This document shows positions 18,213-22,849 of a DNA stretch of 22,849 nucleotides, piece after piece; the stretch's first letter is position 1, and every line of letters begins with the position of its first letter. The stretch is from Candidatus Paceibacter sp. (GTDB lineage Bacteria; Patescibacteriota; Patescibacteriia; SG8-24; DYFX01). The stretch spans positions 2,051 to 24,899 of the forward strand of contig DYFX01000007.1 of assembly GCA_020724945.1 (NCBI GenBank). The letters run 5' to 3'. A program made the translations under genes and the position numbers. The notes beneath the pieces were generated by a model. It was not told the origin of the DNA. It saw only the letters and a program-made list of their open reading frames with translations, and did not search any database.

Positions 18213-21200
18213 GGGGCGGCCGGTTGATGGACGCGCACATTCCCCATGCCGACCTGCTTCTCGATGGCGGACATCGCCGCGGGCGAAGGGTCGATCTGAT
18301 AGGAGGTCTCGACGCGCTGGTAGCCGTTTTCGGCGCGGACATCGAGGGCGACGCGGGTGCCGCCGGGGTACTTGGCGAGGACGGCCTTGAGGCCGGCGAC
18401 GGCCGAGGGCGGCAGCTTGGACGGGAGCGTGATGCGCACCTCCCCCTTCCCCGTCGGGGCGGGCGGACGGTGCATCTGGAGCATCATCTCGGAACTCACC
18501 TGCTCGCCCTTGAAGTGCGCCTTGTAGACGGGAAGCGTCTGCGGCGTGATCTGCCAGCCGCGGTCGGCCAGGAACTTCGGCTCATCGTCCTTGCGCGAGA
18601 GCTTGCCGGTCACGACGAGGTTCGCGCCTTCGACCCAGACGGCGCCGTTCTCCTTGAAGACGCTCGGGAAGACGAGGCACTCGGCCTGGCCGCTGGTGTC
18701 GGTGATGGTGGCGAAGAGCATCGGCTCGCCGGACTTCTTGGTGATGATCTGCTTCACGGCCGTGACGGTGCCGCCGACGCGGACGGGCGTGCGGTCCGCC
18801 GCTTCGAGCGCTTTCGCGATCGGCGTCAGGAGATCGCCGAACTCCAAGCCGGCCGCCTCGAACGGATGCGCGGTGACATACAGCCCGAGCAGTTCCTTCT
18901 CCCAGAGCAGCTTGTCCTCCTGCGAAGCGGCCGGCGCGGCGCGGAGGCCGAGCGACTGGACGAGTTCGGTGCCGGCCGGCACGACGAAGGCGAAGAGGTT
19001 CGACTGGCCGTTGTCGCGCTCCTTGAGGAGGTTCTTGTTGTAGGTGGTGAGGATGTCGAGGTTCTCGAGGATCTGCCCGCGCTCCCCCAGCGCGTCGAGC
19101 GCGCCGGACTTGGCGAGCGCTTCGAGCGACTTCTTGTTGAAGGCCTTGCCGGGGATGCGGCCCGCGAAATCGGCGAGGTCCTTGAACGGGCCGCGCTCGT
19201 GGCGCTCGGCGATGATGGCCTTCACGGTGTCCTCGCCCAGGTTCTTGATGGCGCCGAGCCCGAAGCGGATGGTGGCGTCGTCGATGTAGGTGAAGCCGGC
19301 CTCGGAACCGTTGACATCCGGGGCGAGCACCTCGATGCCCATCGCCTTGCACTCGCGCACCGCCAGCGCGATGGTGTCGAGGTCGCCGGATTCGGCGGTC
19401 ATGAGCGCCGTCATGTACTCCGCCGGGAAGTTGGCCTTCATGTAGGCCGTCTGGTACGCGACGACGGCGTACGAGGCGGCGTGCGCCTTGTTGAAGCCGT
19501 AGGCGGCGAACGGCTTGATGAGTTCCCAGAGCTCGAGCGTCTTGGCCTGGGTGAGCCCGTGCGCGACGCAGCCTTCCTTGAACTTGATCTCCTGCTTGGC
19601 CATCTCCTCCGGGATCTTCTTGCCCATGGCCTTGCGGAACTTGTCGGCCTCGAGCCAGTCGTAGCCCGCGAGGTTGATGGCGGTCAGCAAGACATCGTCC
19701 TGGTAGACGAGCATGCCGTACGACATCCCCAGATATTCCTTCATCCGCGGGTCGAGGTAGGTGATGAGCCTCGGGTCCTGCTTGCGCTTGATGAAGTCCG
19801 GGATGATTTCGATCGGGCCCGGGCGGTAGAGCGCGACCATGGCCATGATGTCTTCCAGGCAGGTGGGGCGCAGCTGCATCAGGTACTTCGTCATGCCGTC
19901 GCCGTTGAGCTGGAAGAGCCCCATCGTCTTGCCGGCGGCGAGCATCTCGTAGGTCTTCTTGTCGTGCCAGTCCATGTGCACCAGGTCGATGGCGACGCCC
20001 TTCGTCCTTTTCACGAGGTCGATGGCGTATTCCAGGATGGAGAGGTTGCGGATGCCGAGGAAGTCCATCTTGAGGACGCCGGCGGACTCCACCGAGTTCA
20101 TCTCGTACTGCGTGATGATGGCCTCGCCGCCCGCTTCGCGCTGGAGCGGGGTGTATTCCACGAGCGGCTTGTCGGAGATGACGACGCCGGCGGCGTGCAC
20201 CGAACAGTGCCGCGCGTTGCCCTCGATCTGCTTGGCGAGGTCGATCTGGCGGCGGACTTCCGGTTCGGTGTCGTAGCGGTGCTTGAGCTCCGGCGTCTCG
20301 GCGAGCGCGCGGTCGATGGTCATCGCGAAGCCTTGCGAGCCGAACGGGATGGACTTGGCGAGCTGGTCGCAGAAGGCCACCGGGTAGCCGAGCGCGCGGC
20401 CGACATCGCGCACCGAAGCGCGCGCGGCCATCGTCCCGAAGGTGCAGATCTGCGCCACGCGGTCGTAGCCGTATTTCTTCTTCACATATTCGAGCACCTC
20501 GCCGCGGCGGTGGTCGGCGAAGTCCATATCGATATCGGGGGCGGAGGGGCGGAGCGGGTTCAGGAAGCGCTCGAACGGCAGGTTGAAGTCGAGCGGGTTC
20601 ACGGTGACGATGCCGATCGAGAAGGCCATCAGCGATCCGGCGGCCGAGCCTCGCGTCGTCGAGACGATCCCCTCTCGCCGCGCCCAGGAGGCGTAGTCGG
20701 CGACGACGAGGAAGTAGGTGGCGTAGCCTTTCTTCTCGACGATGTCGAGCTCGTAGTTCAGGCGGTCGATCTCGACTTGGTTCAGCTCGCGCTTCAGGAT
20801 GTTCCGCAGGCCTTCGAAAGAAATCTTCTTGAGGTACTCGTTGGCGGTGAGACCGTCGGGGATCTCGTAGACCGGGAAGTTCCACTTGCCGAGCTCGAGC
20901 TTCACATCGCAGCGCTCCGCGATCTTGGCGTTGTTCTCGAGCGCTTCGGGGAGGTCCTTGAAGGCTTCCTCGATCTCTTCGGGCGGCGTCATCGAAAGGT
21001 CCGCCTCGACGGCGACGGAGCGCTCGCGCTCCTCGAGCGTGCGGTTGTCCTTGATGCACAACAGGAGGGAGCGCGCTTCGGCTTCCTCGGGGCGAAGGTA
21101 GTAGACGTTGCGGGAGGCGACGGGGCCGATGCCGAGCTTGCGGCCGAGCGCGAGGAACTTCTCGTTCGTCTCGGACTGCGTCGGCTCGTCGGGCTGGTAC

Positions 21201-21742
21201 AGGAGCTCGAAGAAGAAGTTGTCCTTGCCGAAGATGCCGAGATATTCCTTGGCGAGCGCTTCGGCCTTCTCCTCGTCCCCTTCCTTTAGAGCCTTGCCGA
21301 TATCGCTGCGCGGTCCGGCCATGGCGATGAGGCCTTTGCCGTGCTGGCGCAGGAGATTGCGGTCGATGCGCGGGCGGTAGTAGAAGCCGTCGAGGTACGC
21401 GACCGACGCGAGCTTCATCAGGTTCTTGTAGCCTTCGACGTCCTCGGCCAGGAGGACGAGGCGGCCGTTCTTGTCGTCGATGCGGTGGCGCTTCAGGTCG
21501 ATCGTCTCGACCGCGACGTAGGCGTCGTAGCCGAGGATGGGCTTGATCTCGTTCTTGCGGCACTGCTGGATGAACTCGATCGCCCCGAACATGTTCCCGT
21601 TGTCCGTGAGCGCCAGGCTCGTCGCCCCCTGCTTCTTCGCGAACTTCACCAAAGGCCCGACCTGGGGCAGGGCTTCCAGGAGGGAATAATGGCTATGGCA
21701 GTGGAGATGGGTGAATTTGGCGGCCATTTCGGGGGTATCCAT
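18209..21742 (-). CDS. dnaE: DNA polymerase III alpha subunit
   Basis: DnaE is the replicative DNA polymerase catalytic subunit. Domains in order are: an N-terminal PHP domain (HLHCHSHYSLL at about 12-22, LTDNGNMFGAIEF at about 45-57); the polymerase palm with catalytic aspartates in PDIDMDF near residue 405 and LKMDFLGIRNL further on; fingers with the SVHAAGVVIS segment; a helix-hairpin-helix region (FGLGAIKNLGEDTVKAI); and a C-terminal OB fold (VRVGGTVTAVKQI). At 1177 residues it is normal and has no intein. The PHP motif reads TDNGNM where many active PHP domains have TDHGNM, so PHP nuclease activity is uncertain. Start 21742 fits the promoter (TTGCTA-N16-TAATAT); Met6 (MAAKFTHLHCH, 21727) is an alternative. 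Confidence 0.96.
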   Translation of the reverse strand: MDTPEMAAKFTHLHCHSHYSLLEALPQVGPLVKFAKKQGATSLALTDNGNMFGAIEFIQQCRKNEIKPILGYDAYVAVETIDLKRHRIDDKNGRLVLLAEDVEGYKNLMKLASVAYLDGFYYRPRIDRNLLRQHGKGLIAMAGPRSDIGKALKEGDEEKAEALAKEYLGIFGKDNFFFELLYQPDEPTQSETNEKFLALGRKLGIGPVASRNVYYLRPEEAEARSLLLCIKDNRTLEERERSVAVEADLSMTPPEEIEEAFKDLPEALENNAKIAERCDVKLELGKWNFPVYEIPDGLTANEYLKKISFEGLRNILKRELNQVEIDRLNYELDIVEKKGYATYFLVVADYASWARREGIVSTTRGSAAGSLMAFSIGIVTVNPLDFNLPFERFLNPLRPSAPDIDMDFADHRRGEVLEYVKKKYGYDRVAQICTFGTMAARASVRDVGRALGYPVAFCDQLAKSIPFGSQGFAMTIDRALAETPELKHRYDTEPEVRRQIDLAKQIEGNARHCSVHAAGVVISDKPLVEYTPLQREAGGEAIITQYEMNSVESAGVLKMDFLGIRNLSILEYAIDLVKRTKGVAIDLVHMDWHDKKTYEMLAAGKTMGLFQLNGDGMTKYLMQLRPTCLEDIMAMVALYRPGPIEIIPDFIKRKQDPRLITYLDPRMKEYLGMSYGMLVYQDDVLLTAINLAGYDWLEADKFRKAMGKKIPEEMAKQEIKFKEGCVAHGLTQAKTLELWELIKPFAAYGFNKAHAASYAVVAYQTAYMKANFPAEYMTALMTAESGDLDTIALAVRECKAMGIEVLAPDVNGSEAGFTYIDDATIRFGLGAIKNLGEDTVKAIIAERHERGPFKDLADFAGRIPGKAFNKKSLEALAKSGALDALGERGQILENLDILTTYNKNLLKERDNGQSNLFAFVVPAGTELVQSLGLRAAPAASQEDKLLWEKELLGLYVTAHPFEAAGLEFGDLLTPIAKALEAADRTPVRVGGTVTAVKQIITKKSGEPMLFATITDTSGQAECLVFPSVFKENGAVWVEGANLVVTGKLSRKDDEPKFLADRGWQITPQTLPVYKAHFKGEQVSSEMMLQMHRPPAPTGKGEVRITLPSKLPPSAVAGLKAVLAKYPGGTRVALDVRAENGYQRVETSYQIDPSPAAMSAIEKQVGMGNVRVHQPAAP

Positions 21743-21757
21743 CCGTTAGCGTACCAG

Positions 21758-21785
21758 ATATTACCCGAAGAAGGGCGATTAGCAA
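21758..21785 (-). promoter_or_regulatory. Promoter of dnaE
   Basis: TTGCTA (21785-21780), a 16-nt spacer, TAATAT (21763-21758). The predicted start is about 8 nt before the ATG at 21742. Confidence 0.6.
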
Positions 21786-21910
21786 AATTAGAGAGTTTGT
21801 TTTTCTTGTTAAGCAATCTTGGGTTATTTTTTTTCTTAACCTAGTTGAACTTATCCACAGCACCTATTTCTTCTTTTAAAATTAGGGGTAAAAAAAATCA
21901 AAGTTTGTTT

Positions 21911-21939
21911 TTGACAAGACGAGGACGCTCTTGTAGCGT
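21911..21939 (+). promoter_or_regulatory. Promoter of the 21967 gene
   Basis: TTGACA (21911-21916, perfect), a 17-nt spacer, TAGCGT (21934-21939). The predicted start near 21946 lies inside a palindrome. Confidence 0.65.
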
Positions 21940-21957
21940 TTTATCATTAGAAATGAT
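21925..21957 (+). promoter_or_regulatory. Two operator-like palindromes over the -10 and start site
   Basis: ACGCT-N5-AGCGT (21925-21939) covers the -10 box. ATCATT-AGA-AATGAT (21943-21957) covers the predicted transcription start. Both are perfect inverted repeats. Their placement suggests repression of the downstream gene, perhaps by its own product. Confidence 0.45.
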
Positions 21958-21966
21958 CAACTAGAT

Positions 21967-22791
21967 ATGTCTGATCGCGCGGATAATGTTGAAATGAAGG
22001 ATAAGGCGAAGCGTGAACGGAGTACTGCCTACCCAGCCTGCTCTCTAAAAGAGGCTGTTGAATACAGCAAGAAGCTTCTTGAGGCGTACGGAAAGTCACC
22101 CATGGATCGTGAATCCGCTGCTAAGGGAATGGGGTTTGCATCGCTCTCTGGAGCCTCAACCGTGAAAGTGGCTGCACTGGTTCACTATGGCCTTCTGGTG
22201 AGAGAAGGAAACGCCTATAAGAACAGCTTGCTTTCAAACAGGATTACTTATAACACCACAGATGAGGATCGGGTCTCAGCTGTTGTTGAGGCGGCAAAGA
22301 AGCCGAAGCTTTTTGCCACGCTGATTACGGCCTATGCAGGTCAGGCCGTGCCGAAATTGCTGAATAATATTTTGGTATCCACACACGGAATCAACAGGAA
22401 GGTTGCGGATAACGTGGCACAAACCTTCTTTGATTCAGTTGAATATGCCGGCATTCTTAAGAATGGCGTAATCACCACTGAAGGACTGCTCGAGACTGAG
22501 AAACCTGATGGTGGTGATAGTCCTCATGAAGAGGGTGTTACAAATAAGCAAGTGAATCGCGATGCCCACCACGAAAAGCAGGTGAATCGCACCATCCAAA
22601 GCGTTAGGCTGCCGAGTGGTGTCGTTATCTCCTACCCGGAAGGGCTCAGTTACTCTTTCGCAGTTGGCAAATTTGGGCCTCAGATTTTGGCGCTGGAAGA
22701 GGCAGTAAGTAAATCTTTGGCCACCCATGACAGCACGAACGAACATGACACTACCAAACAACAGCTGGAAAAAGCTCCTGCCGTCAATTAA
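21967..22791 (+). CDS. Hypothetical protein with possible winged-helix N-terminal region, 274 aa
   Basis: Family not firmly recognised. Residues about 20-150 are helical. The arrangement YPACSLKEAVEYSKKLLEAYG, then ASTVKVAALVHYGLLVREGN, then a C-terminal helical part resembles winged-helix-like domains of uncharacterised accessory proteins. The middle is hydrophilic (TEKPDGGDSPHEEG, RDAHHEKQVNR). The final part has RLPSGVVISYPEGLSYSFAVG and a helix. Base composition is close to even, in strong contrast to the GC-rich genes to the left, which suggests acquisition by transfer. There is no Shine-Dalgarno. Two palindromes overlap its promoter. A second ORF begins inside its 3' end and continues past the window. 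DNA binding is an inference. Confidence 0.75.
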   Translation: MSDRADNVEMKDKAKRERSTAYPACSLKEAVEYSKKLLEAYGKSPMDRESAAKGMGFASLSGASTVKVAALVHYGLLVREGNAYKNSLLSNRITYNTTDEDRVSAVVEAAKKPKLFATLITAYAGQAVPKLLNNILVSTHGINRKVADNVAQTFFDSVEYAGILKNGVITTEGLLETEKPDGGDSPHEEGVTNKQVNRDAHHEKQVNRTIQSVRLPSGVVISYPEGLSYSFAVGKFGPQILALEEAVSKSLATHDSTNEHDTTKQQLEKAPAVN

Positions 22792-22849
22792 GTACGCAGG
22801 AGAAAACGGGTTTATTGGTAGGTTCGATATTGGAGATGATTTTGAATTT
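22745..22849 (+). CDS. Partial ORF running off the window, overlaps the 274-aa gene
   Basis: Starting at the ATG at 22745 a frame different from the upstream gene stays open for 35 codons to the last base: MTLPNNSWKKLLPS, then KYAGENGFIGRFDIGDDFEF. The protein-like composition after the upstream stop suggests the start of a real gene overlapping it by 47 nt, so the two may be co-translated. No Shine-Dalgarno precedes this ATG. An AGGAG at 22798-22802 could serve a start just downstream, but I see no ATG or GTG in a suitable position. The product is unknown. Confidence 0.45.
   Translation, partial: MTLPNNSWKKLLPSIKYAGENGFIGRFDIGDDFEF

Larger units (their letters stand above)
21743..21966. other. 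AT-rich intergenic region with a DnaA-box match
   Basis: This 224-bp divergent gap is far richer in A+T than anything to its left. It holds the dnaE promoter, a T-rich stretch with a GGTTA/TAACC inverted repeat (21822-21826 and 21837-21841), a perfect DnaA box TTATCCACA (21851-21859), and the promoter and palindromes of the 21967 gene. I find no small ORF in it. One DnaA box is not enough to call an origin. Confidence 0.6.

Noticed and set aside
18206..21289. Long plus-strand frame (1027 codons) and a 993-codon minus frame inside dnaE
   Set aside because: Both are GC-rich shadows of dnaE, whose frame has unmistakable polymerase motifs throughout.
21743..21966. Chromosomal origin of replication
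   Set aside because: Only one DnaA box is seen and neither dnaA nor dnaN is adjacent. The AT-richness could simply mark transferred DNA.
1..22849. CRISPR array, tRNA or rRNA genes
   Set aside because: No regularly spaced direct repeats with spacers, no tRNA cloverleaf with a TTCRANY arm, and no rRNA-like sequence was noticed on reading both strands.

Overview
The window is a compact, GC-rich bacterial segment that looks chromosomal. Its gene content resembles the Candidate Phyla Radiation (Patescibacteria). The clues are a two-domain ThyX-type thymidylate synthase, a membrane-anchored protein with a baseplate-J-like fold, a small DUF5679 zinc ribbon, a threonyl-tRNA synthetase without a TGS domain, GatB, and many lineage-specific hypothetical proteins. 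This placement rests on recalled family patterns, not on a tree or a search. I see no tRNA, rRNA, CRISPR array or transposase gene.

Layout. 1-2.2 kb: the end of rplK (L11), a small minus-strand hypothetical gene, a small membrane protein gene, then rplA (L1) with its own promoter. 2.2-3.1 kb: a minus-strand hypothetical gene. 3.2-7.3 kb: a five-gene plus-strand operon for thymidine nucleotides (dCMP deaminase, P-loop kinase, dUTPase, tandem ThyX, thymidylate kinase) ending in a strong terminator. 7.3-9.3 kb: gatB and a small coiled-coil gene. 9.34-9.49 kb: a probable unannotated structured RNA on the minus strand with its own promoter and terminator. 9.6-10.7 kb: a DUF5679 zinc ribbon gene and miaA, both minus. 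10.8-11.9 kb: a repeat-containing hypothetical gene, followed by a REP-type palindrome pair. 12.0-21.7 kb: a minus-strand block of thrS, the baseplate-J-like protein, a tandem GGDEF protein, a 91-residue protein and dnaE. 21.74-22.85 kb: a sharp drop in GC content, a DnaA-box match, an unfamiliar gene with palindromic operator-like sites, and the start of a second overlapping ORF that runs off the window.

The genes are mostly housekeeping (ribosome, translation accuracy, tRNA modification, DNA replication and dTTP supply). Promoters are legible throughout: TTGNNN, a spacer of 16-17, then (TGC)TANNNT. At five genes the -10 box lies only 8-9 nt before the start codon, which predicts leaderless mRNAs. 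The least expected elements are the structured RNA, the tandem GGDEF protein with one degenerate and one intact domain, the REP pair with GTAG feet, the attenuator-like leader before the 91-residue gene, and the low-GC island at the right end.
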